Part shown: piece after piece, positions 47,349 through 61,084 of the stretch
How positions within the stretch are numbered: the first letter of the stretch is position 1
How the letters are laid out: each line of letters starts with the position of its first letter
NCBI GenBank assembly: GCA_015179125.1
Contig: WHVA01000051.1
Coordinates: 62,001 to 126,000, forward strand
Length of the DNA stretch: 64,000 bases
Direction: 5' to 3'
DNA from: Gautieria morchelliformis
Lineage: Eukaryota; Basidiomycota; Agaricomycetes; Gomphales; Gomphaceae
Made by a program: the position numbers and the translations under genes
The notes under the pieces: model-generated
What the model saw: only the letters and a program-made list of their open reading frames with translations
What the model was told of the DNA's origin: nothing
The model's database searches: none

Positions 47349-48311
47349 CCTCTAATTCAGAGGCTTGCGAGTAGCTCAGAGCCGCTACTAGTTGTACGAG
47401 GCAGTTTGGCTAGTATCGTACGAGATTGGATTCGAAATTTTTGTCAAGTAGACAGGCTGAATGAACAGGTATGAACATGTGAATGATCGATCTCCTGAGG
47501 ACCTCCGAGCTATGATCTTTTGCATGGAGCCAATACGGAACTGGGCCAGACAAGATTAGGATGGAGCTTACGCTGATGCAATGCCTGCAAGTATACTGAA
47601 AATCGGTTCACGGACCTCATTACTGTCAAGATATATCGGAACCGGCCGTTCTGTCTCCAATACATGGGCACCATGCATGTGGATAGTTGGTGCATCGATG
47701 GTACCATCGACGCACCAACTATCCACATACATTATATACATCTTCAGTCTGTAACAATTCAACTAATCTCGGTTCTGATCAGAGAACTTGTGCACAGCCG
47801 TTCTTGCTGAAATTATCCAGCACCGCAAACCATATACGGCAGTAAGTCGAAGCTTGTAGGGTGGTTCATCTTAGGATTCTACGTGACGGTGGCCACTGCG
47901 CAGTGAACCTGAAGTTGATAGGTTGTTTGAAGGAGAGGGTGGTATTGGGACTCTGAAGCAGGCCATACAAATTACTGTACCTCAAACGTTCGAGTCTGAG
48001 CCTGAGGGTATACTGATGTCAATTCGTGTCTGGACTCGCCAAATGTATTGAAGAGAGTAAGTAAAAGTCTGCCGGTGGTAGCCATATTAATGCTTCCCCA
48101 CTGCAAGTTCCGTGTTTCCGCTTATTCTGGAAGTGGAGCAGCCACTCTTCTCGCACTGCCGAGACTTCCAAAGGGCTTGAGATTGGCGTTGGTCAGTAAA
48201 TAGGTCTACGGTATAAGTAAAGTATTAGGCATTTATCTAAATTGATCCCGCGGCGTGGCGTGCTCCCGCCAATCTGCTGGCGACCACTTTACTAGATTGC
48301 GTGGCCACAGG
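47349..48311. other. Intergenic with a 52-base palindrome
   Basis: About 960 bases between tandem plus-strand genes. No gene is seen. The near-perfect palindrome is listed separately. Confidence 0.5.
47677..47728. repeat. Near-perfect 52-base palindrome without a spacer
   Basis: Arms 47677-47702 and 47703-47728 are reverse complements with one mismatched pair in 26; the centre is the ggtacc at 47700-47705. It reads atgtggatagttggtgcatc into its mirror. It can form a cruciform or, if transcribed, a hairpin. Confidence 0.9.
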
Positions 48312-50999
<2,688 letters not shown>

Positions 51000-51246
51000 C
51001 TTTAGGACTGGCCTGTAACCTGTGTAGTAATTTATGCATCCTTAGAATTAGTCCCATTGGGAGAGAAATCGATGGAAGACACGTTTTTGTGCACGTTGCG
51101 ACTGAGTTGTAGGCGCATGGCCGGTCGTGGGATCGTCATTAGTAGTCCACAAGTCGCTATTAGATCCTCCACACCTGACAATTATCTTCAGTGACGACTG
51201 AAGACAACCCCTTAAGACGGACCTTCAAGACTAGTACTTGTATAGC

Positions 51247-53025
51247 ATGGATGACGAGATGGATTTTGAGGGTGCCATTTCACCCCCTCAACAACCTCAA
51301 CCAACTGCAGTGTATCCACAGGCTGAACCAAATGTCCCGCCCAGCAGATTCACTCCTTCAGATGGCGATGCCAAAATGCTGTATGTACTCTGTGTGCCTA
51401 CGTGACCATCTGCTTTCTGAGCTGCGTCAACAGAGACCTTGTCTTCATTCAGGTGAACCGATCGAATATGCTTGTTTTGTGTGGCTTAACACTAAGACTC
51501 TTTTCTTTCAGGATTGCACTGGGAGTCAAGGGTCATATATAAGTTCTGCGACCAAGAACATTGAGGAAATCTGTGCCAGTATATTTGCTTCAGGCAAACT
51601 AGTTCATCAGGAGGACCTGAGAGTTGGTTTGGTCGCCTTTCGCGATCATCCTCCACAAGATCATACTTACGTCACCAAGACCAACCCATTCACAAGTGAC
51701 ATCAAACAGGTGCACCAGGTGCTCAAAACGCTGTACGCATCGGGTGGGGGAGATGGGCCGGAAGCTGTCACCGCGGCACTAGGGGAGGTATTGAATATGG
51801 ATTGGCGGGAGAACGCGAGTAAGATGGTTGTTTTGATTGCGGACGCTCCCCCTCATGGAATCGGAGAGTTCGGTGATGGTGCGTGGCTTGTTTCGCTTCC
51901 TTTCGGTATATTGACACCTCCACAGGATTTGACGAAGGGTCTCCGGATGGTATCGATCCGTTACAGATCGTACGACAAATGGCTCAACGAGGAATTACAT
52001 TAGTATGCCTTTCTCCCTTATGAGCGTTGTCAGTCTGAACCGCAGACAGTTCTTCGTCGCCTGTGAACCTGCTCTCAGCGGCTATTCAGTAGGCTACTAA
52101 GAGTCTTATTCTCCCATTTACTGAATTCTTCATTCCACACAGTACGCTACAGATTTCTACCAGGCCATAACAAATATCACATCAGGTCTGATGTTACCGT
52201 TGACCACCGCTAATCTGCTCTCACATGCCATTATTGGGAGTGTCTTGGAGAATTTGGATATGGAACGTTTGATTCGTGAAGTTGGTCAAGCCGTTGCGCA
52301 ACGCATCCTGGGTAACCAGGAAAGCGTGGATGACGTAGCGCGAGAACTGCACGAGAAACTGCTGTTGCGAAATGAAAGCACGAAAAAGATCGTGTTCGAG
52401 AATATTTACCGCGAATCAGAAGAGGCGAAGCACAACGTCCAAGTGTTCTCTGAGGCGCCCAATCTGGCAGCTGCTCGGCCTTTGCTCAAGAAGGTGAGTA
52501 TGGCCGTTGTGCGTGGTAACACGTTTAATTGAACACCGAGCTATCGCAGGTTCAGGGTAGTCGCTTTACAGAGAAGTATTTATCGGTGCGCCACCATGGT
52601 CGTTCCATGTATTCGACATATTCGGGTTACGGCTATGCGCCTACGTTGCCATATCGCTCTTCAACGCCTCCACCAGCCGCAGCATCCGCTGCGCCCCCTA
52701 TGTCATCACCTCCCCGCAAAGTGTTGTCAGACTTTGCTGCTTTTGGAGCACCCACTTCCAGTGTTTTTGGAACCAAGGTCGCCTCTACTCCATTTTCGCT
52801 TGCAGGTGGAAAGGCAGCGTTTGGAGCAATTAGGAATGGGTCAAATAAGGGTGTCTACGCAGCGGATGAAGACGACGACGATGAGCAGAAGATACAGTTC
52901 AGAGAAGGAGCGATTACTTTTGACCAAGTGAGCCTTCGTATATTGAGATGCAGCATTTTATCTGATTTGGATTTCAGGCGAAACGCATTGCGATGCAGTC
53001 GGCTTGGAGAGGGACCCGGTCATAG
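51247..53025 (+). CDS. VWA-domain protein related to the VWA part of alpha-kinase VwkA
   Basis: The start at 51247 gives MDDEMDFEGAISPPQQPQP, a disordered Pro-rich N-terminus. The VWA domain begins LDCTGSQGSYISSATKNIEE (MIDAS-like DxTGS), continuing with EDLRVGLVAFRDHPPQDHTY, YASGGGDGPEAVTAALGEVL and ASKMVVLIADAPPHGIGEFG. After an intron come DGIDPLQIVRQMAQRGITLF, FVACEPALSGY and YATDFYQAITNITSGLMLPL. A helical region (RLIREVGQAVAQRIL, ARELHEKLLLRNES) precedes a Pro/Ala/Ser-rich linker, an acidic patch (DEDDDDEQ) and a last small exon ending QSAWRGTRS (53025). The SYISSATKNIEEIC wording resembles VwkA-type VWA domains, but no kinase follows. It probably binds proteins via a metal site; role unknown. 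Confidence 0.75.
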
Positions 53026-53232
53026 GGACATGATATCCTTGCTTTGCTGTGCACGTATTGTGGCTTACCATTCTTGTTTCGTTGTCCAATTGCACTTCGC
53101 CATGCCACGTCTAATACAAACACAATCTCATCCCTTCTCCATATTGCCTGCATTCACCGACACTCATCAGCTTTTAGGAACATGTACTACTCCCGAATAA
53201 ACGAATTTGTTCACGATTTGACCTCTCCTGTA

Positions 53233-54226
53233 TCAATCGTGGCTTGGAAGTGCACAGCCAGCCAACTTTTCCAGTTCTTTTGCGTTGCGTCGTTCCTCCT
53301 TTCGTCTACGCCTCGCTAATTTGGCGGCCTTCCGCTGACGTTTCTCCTCCGCGGTTTCAGTGCGGTCCTTTGAAGGTGGTATTCGCAGCGCTTCCTTGTC
53401 CTCGGCTGCTGCCTGACTTTCATCGTGTTTCCTCTTTTTCCGTTCCTTCGCAACCGTCACATCATCAGTGCATGTATATTTTTGTTTTGACTTTTTCGAT
53501 TTCTTGGGCTTCTTCGCTTTGTCCCCTGACTCATGGTCCTCGTGTTTGCGCTTGTTATCGTTGATCTGCCTGACAGTGCCATTCGACGTCAGGGTTTTTG
53601 TTGTAACGGTATCCAAGGTCACTGAAGTCGACTGTGTTTCTGGGTGAAGATCAACTTCCAGTCCCAGAACCGGTCCTCTGAGGAATCCTGCATAGAGTCT
53701 TTTTCGAGCACTCTCGCGTTTCGCAGTGGCCATCAAGCTCAGACGAGGCAAGGGCAGCTCAGTGGGTGTGACGGTACCTGAATCAGCAGGCGTTCCGGAA
53801 GCGGGGCGACGGTTAGAGAGAATACCCGTCGTCGTACGAAGAAGAGAGGGGCGCGAGAGAGCCTGGGCGTGAAACGTAGATCAACGACTTTGGAACACAA
53901 CGGAACACAACTAATGGTAAGATTGGTGACCTACTGTATCATCATCTACTGCTTCATCTTCATCCCCTGAGATCTTTATTTTAATGGATTTGGACGCAGC
54001 AGCGAACAAGCTGACCGTACACTTATTCTTGAATATACAACGGCTACCTTGAAAGGGCAAGTACTCACTGGTCCCAGAAAGGAAACGCCTCGTCTCGATC
54101 CTTGCCTAGACCAGACAGCGTACGCTTTTGAGGGATGGCCAATGGACGGGACACGCTTCCCTGGCGCAATCCATTTCCTTTACCTTGCCAGCCAAGAGAG
54201 GACAAGTAGCCAGTGGTATCGAGCAT
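53233..54226 (-). CDS. G-patch domain protein, nucleolar type (Pinx1/Tma23-like)
   Basis: The start at 54226 gives MLDTTGYLSSLGWQGKGNGL then RQGSVSRPLAIPQKRTLSGL and GKDRDEAFPFWD. The G-patch consensus glycines are at LGWQGKGNGL, with the downstream Lys-rich loop. Later exons give SKSIKIKISGDEDEAV, then PRLSLMATAKRESARKRLYA and GFLRGPVLG. A strongly basic tail (KAKKPKKSKKSKQK, then EEKRQRKAAKLARRRRKEER) ends at 53233 and reads as nucleolar targeting. G-patch proteins of this layout stimulate DEAH helicases in ribosome biogenesis; the partner is not visible. The start is only 63 bases from the start of the divergent neighbour. Confidence 0.75.
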
Positions 54227-54289
54227 AAAGTTGCAACCCCGAATACTGGCCCGGGGCGCCTAATACACTGTGCGGTTCCGCTGGATCTT

Positions 54290-55333
54290 ATGTCTACCAG
54301 ACTCTCGTCGCGCTATGGGTGGCGAAAATGCCACTCTAGACGGCTTTACTCATCGCCAGCTGGAGAAAACATCCAGCCACAGCTACGGCGCGCTCCAATA
54401 GCCAGTGATTTTGGAGGTATAAAGATTGATCGTGCGTACAGAGCTCGAGACCAGAAGAGAATTTCTGCCTGAGCATTAATCTCAACACTAGCATCAGGTT
54501 CACGTTCTCTCAATCAGAGACGTCCCACAAACCCCTTGGATCTTAGGGAGTTCAAACATGGCACTCTTTCTGAGCAACTTGCCGTCAGACAACTGCAACG
54601 AAGGCAACAAAACGAGCAGTCTCAGAATGTAACAGAGGACCGACGTGACCCATCCCATCCACATTATAGTCGGACAGCTGATAACACCAAGTTGTCTGGG
54701 CAAGATGGTGCTTATGCGGGATCGAGACAGCCGCGGCAAGGACAGGCAGCTGATAACACCAACTTGTCCCAGAAGCAGGATGATAGTGTGCAGTCGAGAT
54801 ACCCACGGCAGCGACAACGGAGCGGAAGCATGGATATGCGCCACAACGGACAGTATTCTGACCGGCGAGGTAGCAGGATGCAACGCAGGTCTCTCCCATT
54901 GGAAAATGAATATGAGGAGGAAGCGGAGCTAAATGAGGAAAAGGAAGAAGAGGAAGAGGAAGAAGAGTGGGATGCTATTGACGATGATAGTGATGCGACA
55001 AAAACAAGTCTCAGGCTGCGACGGCCAGACCCTCCTCTTGCCCCTCGAGGGCCTCGATTGCCGCCCTCGCTGACCATGCTGGAGCAAAAGATTTACATAG
55101 ACACTCCAACGGATGAGCTGGTCGAACAACAAGGTGGAGACTACGTCCGCTATTTCTCTCCCAAAGAGTGGAGCATCGTACGCACACAATCGTCGGCACC
55201 ACTGAGCGTGGTAGACTATGCCAGGCTTGCTCTTCACTTAAATAGGACGGTGCCCGTGAGTCAAAGGACAGAGGGTGTCGAGATAGTGAGGAAACACGTT
55301 GAAAAGGCAAAGGTCATCGCCACAGCACCTTAG
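54290..55333 (+). CDS. Acidic/basic low-complexity protein with N-terminal mitochondrial-like signal, unknown
   Basis: ATG 54290 gives MSTRLSSRYGWRKCHSRRLY then SSPAGENIQPQLRRAPIASD, an Arg/Ser-rich N-terminus that reads like a mitochondrial presequence. A splice (donor about 54417, acceptor about 54497) continues in frame into RSLNQRRPTNPLDLREFKHG and a Gln/Arg-rich middle. Nearby are two copies of an ADNT(K/N)LS motif about 40 residues apart. An almost pure Glu run (about 54910-54970) follows, then a conserved-looking C-terminus: LEQKIYIDTPTDELVEQQGG, VRYFSPKEWSIVRTQ and SVVDYARLALHLNRTV. I do not recognise a named family. Confidence 0.6.
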
Positions 55334-55435
55334 ACATACACAATGCTCAATACTTTCCTCAGTAATGAAGATTCCAGCTTGGCTTTGGAGGTGAAAGAGA
55401 GATAATATAACGAGCCAACATATCTGACACATAAG

Positions 55436-57180
55436 CTATTCTCCCACACCATACTTCCGTAGCGACCCTTTCCAGTCAACAACATCTTCACTGCCCATAG
55501 TGACGACCGTGGCCTTATTGCCTTGTGAATTAGTGTTTCCCGGGCCAAATACGCGAGCAGCGACATGTCGAACATCCGCTGCTGTAACCTCGTCAACCCG
55601 GTCACACATCTCTGTAACGGGAACCTTGCGATTGTGGACAAGAATCTAAAGAGGTAGGGTATGAGTGATTGTGGGTCGAATGGTAGTGACGAGTTCGTAC
55701 CTGTCGTCCAAGATCTTCCACTTCCACGGACCTGCTTTCGAGAGCCATCATGAGGCTACTTTTGAGTTGGTTTTTCGCGCGGTTGAGCTCCACGTGGGGT
55801 ACGTCTTGGTACAGGAGCAAGCTGAGCTGGTGCGCTAAATGTGGTAGGACTTGCGAGGGTGTACTACCATAATAAGGTGAGGACCTGCGTGTGGCGGAAG
55901 ACGATGGAAGGAAAGATGCGAAGAGGCCAAAGAGGGAAGTATCGGTATAAATGTGGTGAAAGGAGGCACAATGGTCGATTTGAGGTTGGCGATTGAGGAT
56001 ATGAGTGTATAATCGAGAATACATGCCCTTTCCAGGGCCACCTAAGGATCGAAATTACTGGTTGGTGACGCCAATGAAATCATCTGGATACCTACCTGCG
56101 GAGAAACTGCCGCCACCACCTAGCAAAATTTGCATCGTGGCTAACGCGTAAACGTCGCTATCGTGAATGCCGACCCCTTCGAACGCGAGATAGAGATGAT
56201 TAAACTCTGAATTAGGGGAATAAACAAATTTGTGGCCTCCAACGTAATCTGTCGAGTGAGCTGTAGATGGTGATGACTCGGAAACGGGTGAATAAAGGTA
56301 CGAAGATGCAGCTCGTGATAACGTCTTGATTAATGAAGGCGATGGCGATGGAGGCAAGAGGTGCGGGGGGATGTTATGTGTTGTGCTGCGCGAGAGTGGC
56401 TGTCGGACAGACTCTGGAAAGGTGACGGTGGGTTTGACGTGAGAGAAGTACTTGTCGGCCCACTCCACCAGCTCTTCGTGGTGCATTCCCGCGCCAGCGA
56501 TTACCATGCGTTCAGGCCGATACCGTTGTTTCATAAACTCCCGCATGAGCTTTCCATCTACAACGTCTATGCGATCCTCCGGACATAGCAACGGGTTTCC
56601 TAGGGAATGCGGCCCGTATGCTACTTCGTGTAAGATCTCTGGGAGAATCATCTCCGGTTTGGCAGAGATTTCACGGATCTCGTAACGTGCAGCCTCGCGT
56701 TGCTCAGAAACTTCGTCGTGAGTAAATGCAGGTTGGAGAGCGGTTTCGGCTATGAGGCTAAGCGCAGAGGACGTGGACTGTGCAAAGTTTGAGGACTGGT
56801 ACATGATAGCTTCCCTGGAGGAAGAGCAGAATATCTGGCCCCCAATTTCCTGAGCAGTTTTGGCGATGTCCTCAGCAGTCCTCTTGGACGTGGACTAGTA
56901 CGCCCAGAAGTCAGTATGCATACTCATACAACAACGGCAGCTGACCAACCTTGAAAGCCATCCTATCAATGAAATGGCTTACGCCAGAAGTTGAGGGGGA
57001 CTCATAGCGAGATCCAGCATCCACGTAGAGTCCAACTGAGGAAAAGTGGCCCGGGGTAGACTCTGTGGCGACACGGAGACGGTTCGGTAGAGTGGTTATT
57101 TGCACAGGCGGACTGGGTGCTGAGTGTAGCCCACGTCGCGTAACTACTTTGCGAGCCAGCGAACTCGGCGGCTTGGGCAT
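55436..57180 (-). CDS. MAS2: Mitochondrial processing peptidase alpha subunit
   Basis: The start at 57180 (MPKPPSSLARKVVTRRGLHS) is a presequence. Then QITTLPNRLRVATESTPGHF, SVGLYVDAGSRYESPSTSGV and SHFIDRMAFK, and after an intron TSKRTAEDIAKTAQEIGGQI. Middle blocks are LIAETALQPAFTHDEVSEQR and YGPHSLGNPLLCPEDRID. The alpha-subunit hallmark is the Gly-rich loop ILLGGGGSFSAG, completed by a splice to GPGKGMYSRLY. The end is CDRVDEVTAADVRHVAARVF, then GSLRKYGVGE (stop at 55436-55438). HFIDRMAFK lacks the HxxEH zinc motif, as expected for the noncatalytic alpha partner, which binds presequences for MPP-beta. Four or five exons. A TTG in frame upstream is not taken as the start. Confidence 0.93.
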
Positions 57181-57345
57181 GATGAAGAGAGGGCGGACAA
57201 AGTGTCTGACATAAGCCAATTGGAATGGTGCGAAAACAGTAGGATTACGGATACAAGTTATGATTGTCCATAGTCAGTAATCTCTACAGACGAATTCATC
57301 TTTTACAGCCTAGTCCGTAGCATCCCCAGCGGCAATTCCATGATC

Positions 57346-58676
57346 TCATCGGTGTACCACCATGGTACCGACTTCTACATCACCATCTGTAACGACCTCG
57401 ATTTCGTTCCTGACAGCGCGCTCTTCTCCTGCATCATTGTCCGATAGCGGCGCAGTCGTCACAGCCTTCAACTTAGCCTCGGCAGCTCTCTGAGCCTCTT
57501 GGGCTTCGTGGCACTTTCTCTCGAACTCCACACGTAACAGCGTCTCCTCCTCTAGTTTGGCTTCTAGCGATTCTAGCTCAGCATGAGAATTCTTTGCATC
57601 CTCTTCGACATCGGCAAGCTGCTCGGCGAGTTTCGATGTCTGTTGAGTTGCAAGGGTGAACTGTCGTTTAGCCTGGCTTAACTCCTGACGTAGGCGGGCG
57701 ATAGTGGCTTTAGGAGGCTCATTCCTGCCCATGCCGTGATCATCGGGACTTCCAGAAAGAGAGGGATCCAATGAGGGATCAATGAGGGACGTGTCACCAA
57801 GCTCGCTTTCTGTGTCATCACCAAAGCCCGGTGGCATTCCATGGCTAGGAGGCCCCTGCATAAAGTGATGGGCACCGGGGACTGGATGGCCTGGATAGCC
57901 AAGCGACGGATCGAAATGATGAGCGGCAGGCGGAGGAGGCATGGGGCCAGACGGATCAGGTGAATGGTGTTGATGTTGCTCGTTAGGCATAACAACGCTG
58001 CCATCCTCAGGACCATCCTTGATAGGGCGGCCTTTGCGCTTACGGGGACGTTTTGCGCCACGTGCGGTGACGTTGACAGTCCAATACGACCCGATGCCTG
58101 GATCTGTCAGCGGTCTAGGGACTTTCTCAAACAGCTTGTTCAGAGAGAGATTGTGGCGAATAGAATCCTGGATGACGATCAGTTACAACGAAGAACACAG
58201 AAGACGCGAATATGAGACCTTCCAATTGACTTCGGTAGTTCGAAAATAAGGAAACTTGTTTTCAATTGCCTTGTAGATCTCCCGGATTGTAAGCTTCTGC
58301 TTTGGAGAGCCGAGGATAGCAGAGCGAACGATGACGGGTAAGATGTGATTTGGTTTCTCGTTTGTATCAGGTAAACAGTTGAGCGAATTTGGGCAATCAG
58401 GATGGTGTGGATGGGGAACGACCATGGTTGCGTTGCTATAGTAAGAGTGAGCATCGACCGGGATAGGAGGCGGCATGCCCAATGGGTGGCCATTTGTCGG
58501 GTGGAGATGGCTTGGAGGACCGTCTGCATTTCTAGAGACATGATGGAAACATAAGGACACACACGGGAATAAATTAAGAAAAAAAAAAAAACAACGAACT
58601 GTTGTTGCTGCTGGTCAATAGGGATGGGAGTATCAACAGAGTACTGGCGGTGAGATCTGATATCCATTGTCGCCAT
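57346..58676 (-). CDS. Forkhead (winged-helix) transcription factor
   Basis: The likely start at 58676 ([20 protein letters not shown]) is followed by QQQQ. An intron with a long T tract (near 58480-58600) joins [18 protein letters not shown]. The forkhead domain comes next: [40 protein letters not shown] then K, and across an intron [20 protein letters not shown] and [19 protein letters not shown] is the DNA-reading helix. [17 protein letters not shown] is a nuclear-targeting basic stretch. Then a Pro/His-rich region and a coiled coil ([34 protein letters not shown]-like), with the stop at 57346. It is likely a nuclear regulator of cell cycle or development; no targets are implied by the neighbours. 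Homopolymer runs make the start less certain. Confidence 0.85.
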
Positions 58677-58899
58677 GATATCCTGGCCAGGCCCGAGTGC
58701 GTAAGACAGGTTGGATTGAGGTTGAGTATGGACGCGTTGCGGGTAGCAGTAGGTAGCAGTGGGCGAACGTTGGCGTTGGGAGGAGAGTCTGTGTAGGGAC
58801 CCCAGCAGCACCCACACAAACAAGCGCCTCCAAGGACCCCGGACTCCAGATGCATTAATATCACAGAACTACAAACACAATAAAAAAATGGTTTACAGG

Positions 58900-60624
58900 C
58901 TAACTACAAGGATTCGATTCCCCCTCTTGCTCCTTAGCACTCTCTTCCCGTAGACTGGTAGGAAGTGCTGGTCCATGAGTCTGGTCCACGTCCATAGCGT
59001 CCGTCGTGCCATTTGGCTCCTGATGAACAGCCTGAACGACTGGTACAACAGTGGTGTGTTTTTCAACGCCATTTAGTACACGAGGGCTAGCACTCCGTGT
59101 TGCACTCCGGGCCTGAGTTTCGCGTATATGTTCTAGCTCCTCCAGCGTAATGAGCCATTCCGGTAGTTTGTACGTGTCGAGGTTCCCTTCCACCTCAAAT
59201 GGTACCCGGTGGCCGAACGCAGTAGTCGTTCGTGATGTTTGTCGTGCTTGAGGTTGTGCCGCTTTACGAGCCGCGATTTGAAGCAGGAGAGACGTCGTCA
59301 CAGGGGCTTCATCGGGAGTCTGGTGTCGCTTTGGCTGCGAGTCCACCCGTTGACGCTTGCGCGGAGGAGGCGCACTTGCTGCGTCCGCACCACGAACAGA
59401 AGACACCTCAGGAGTAGACTGCTCAACCGTAGGTGTTTGACGTTCCTCTGATTTGGCACGAACGAGGAAGCGCCCCGTATCCCGTCCACGGTAACCTGTA
59501 CGAGAACTCGTGGTTGCAGAGGTAGTAGGAGAATTGTACAAGTGTTGTGTGACGCTGGGCTCATTGGCCGCCAAAGCGACTGACACTGCAAGCGACCTTG
59601 ACACGGTGTTCGGATGAAGCGCTAGTCGGGCAGTCGCTCTGTTGACTTGTTGGGGTCTCGGTCCAGCTGAGGTAGGACGGTCGACCTCTCGTACTGGATG
59701 ATCAGTTGCCTCATATTCCGTGTCAGCGTCAGCGTCATCTCCAGTCGTTGTCCCGGCTTGTGCACCTTCGCTCCTTCCCCTCTTGATGCCAATCTTCTTC
59801 ATACGCTTGGGCTCGGGAGGAAGCAGTACTGCATATCGCATTTCTAAACCCTCAGCGATATCGAGCATCTCCTTTCGTCGAGCTTCTCCTCCTGCGCCGA
59901 ATGCGCTCGCGTCCATCCCCTTGAGCTGCTCGATTCTCTCTTTGAGCTTGTACTGCTCATGGACAAGCTTCTCCTTTTCACGCCGACGTTGACGTTTCTC
60001 AAATGTTTCGTACTTCCGGTGCCGGTTAATGTAGGCCAGATCCGATGTCTCTGGTCCTTCCTGCATGTAAGACTTGAGCATTGACGCGTGAACATAAATA
60101 AAAAATGCCAAAGGAAATACCTCTTCGGCTCTGGCCCTCAGTCGGCCTCCAACAGCATCGTCTGGCAGAGGAGAGAACTCAGGCACCTGGATAGCCCGCT
60201 GTGCGAGATAGGCTGCCTTCACTTCCGGTTGGTCAAAGTAGCTGCCTGCGGCTTCACCATCCGGTGCGGAAGCTTCTGGGGGAGGAGGCACAGCTTTTGA
60301 ATGCGTAGTAAGGAAAAAGGGTTGCGTGGGGGGTATCACGGGCTTTCCGTCCCCTACCAAGGACCTTGTCAGAAACCTGTACCTGCTGAAAGAGTAGTGG
60401 GTAAGAAACTTACTCGCTCTTCTTTCAGTGTCTATTATCATCATGTCCACGCTGCAACTACCAACACCTGGTCCTCCTCTGCGGGAGCGAGAAGGTAGAA
60501 CACGCTTCTGCCGGACTGTGCCAGGCGATTGAGGGTGCCTATTCGTGCGAGATAGATCAAGGGCCCCATCCACTTCGTGAAGTTCGGGACGCTTGCCCAA
60601 TTTCTTCAGAGAGAGTGACTGCAT
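58900..60624 (-). CDS. SAS4/PEHE-like chromatin protein
   Basis: The start is at 60624 (MQSLSLKKLGKRPELHEVDG). Introns join QKRVLPSRSRRGGPG to PVIPPTQPFFLTTHSKAVPP and then FDQPEVKAAYLAQRAIQVPE. The key conserved piece is PETSDLAYINRHRKYETFEK then RQRRREKEKLVHEQYKLKER and IEQLKGMDASAFG, a long basic helix matching the histone-acetyltransferase scaffold modules named SAS4 or PEHE. A nuclear, low-complexity region with RKRQRVDSQPKR follows, and the end is near TYKLPEWLITLEELEHIRET. It would bridge an acetyltransferase to its complex. The choice between SAS4 and PEHE cannot be made by eye. Three or four exons. Confidence 0.6.
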   Translation of the reverse strand: MQSLSLKKLGKRPELHEVDGALDLSRTNRHPQSPGTVRQKRVLPSRSRRGGPGVGSCSVDMMIIDTERRASKFLTHYSFSRYRFLTRSLVGDGKPVIPPTQPFFLTTHSKAVPPPPEASAPDGEAAGSYFDQPEVKAAYLAQRAIQVPEFSPLPDDAVGGRLRARAEEVFPLAFFIYVHASMLKSYMQEGPETSDLAYINRHRKYETFEKRQRRREKEKLVHEQYKLKERIEQLKGMDASAFGAGGEARRKEMLDIAEGLEMRYAVLLPPEPKRMKKIGIKRGRSEGAQAGTTTGDDADADTEYEATDHPVREVDRPTSAGPRPQQVNRATARLALHPNTVSRSLAVSVALAANEPSVTQHLYNSPTTSATTSSRTGYRGRDTGRFLVRAKSEERQTPTVEQSTPEVSSVRGADAASAPPPRKRQRVDSQPKRHQTPDEAPVTTSLLLQIAARKAAQPQARQTSRTTTAFGHRVPFEVEGNLDTYKLPEWLITLEELEHIRETQARSATRSASPRVLNGVEKHTTVVPVVQAVHQEPNGTTDAMDVDQTHGPALPTSLREESAKEQEGESNPCS

Positions 60625-61084
60625 GTCACCGAGGTCGATTTGTAATGAAAAAGGTGACAATATGACAGTGTGTTGAGAGCAATCAACGATTTTTTGTTCA
60701 GGATGTTTACCACCCCGCGGTGTTTCAAATCCTCAATGCACTGTGTATGCGTAACAAACCCCAAGGGCAGTGCTGTATTAATGAGAATCTCTAAGCGCAT
60801 TCGTGACTATCGGTTGATTGACTAGGCGACTAGGCGACTATGTAAACAGGTTGCAGAAGGGGGTAGGAGGGTGACCCAGTAAAATTGAAGAAAAACGTGA
60901 GAGTATAAGGAAGGTGCATACTTGAATATAACTAGGTCCGAACAAGACGACTTGAAAGCTGATAGCAACGAAGGTGGCGACATTGTATATTGGTTTGAGC
61001 CAGAGAAAGGGCTGGAAAGACATGCAAGAGGTTACAGAGGCAGGGCTCCATGAGAAGTAAAGGTTGGGCGGAGGACGACGGTGG
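60625..61084. other. Intergenic, nothing recognised
   Basis: About 460 bases between two minus-strand genes; probably the promoter of the SAS4/PEHE-like gene. No gene seen. Confidence 0.5.

Noticed and set aside
57181-57219. Upstream start of MPP-alpha at 57219
   Set aside because: The codon there is TTG; the ATG at 57180 starts a good presequence.
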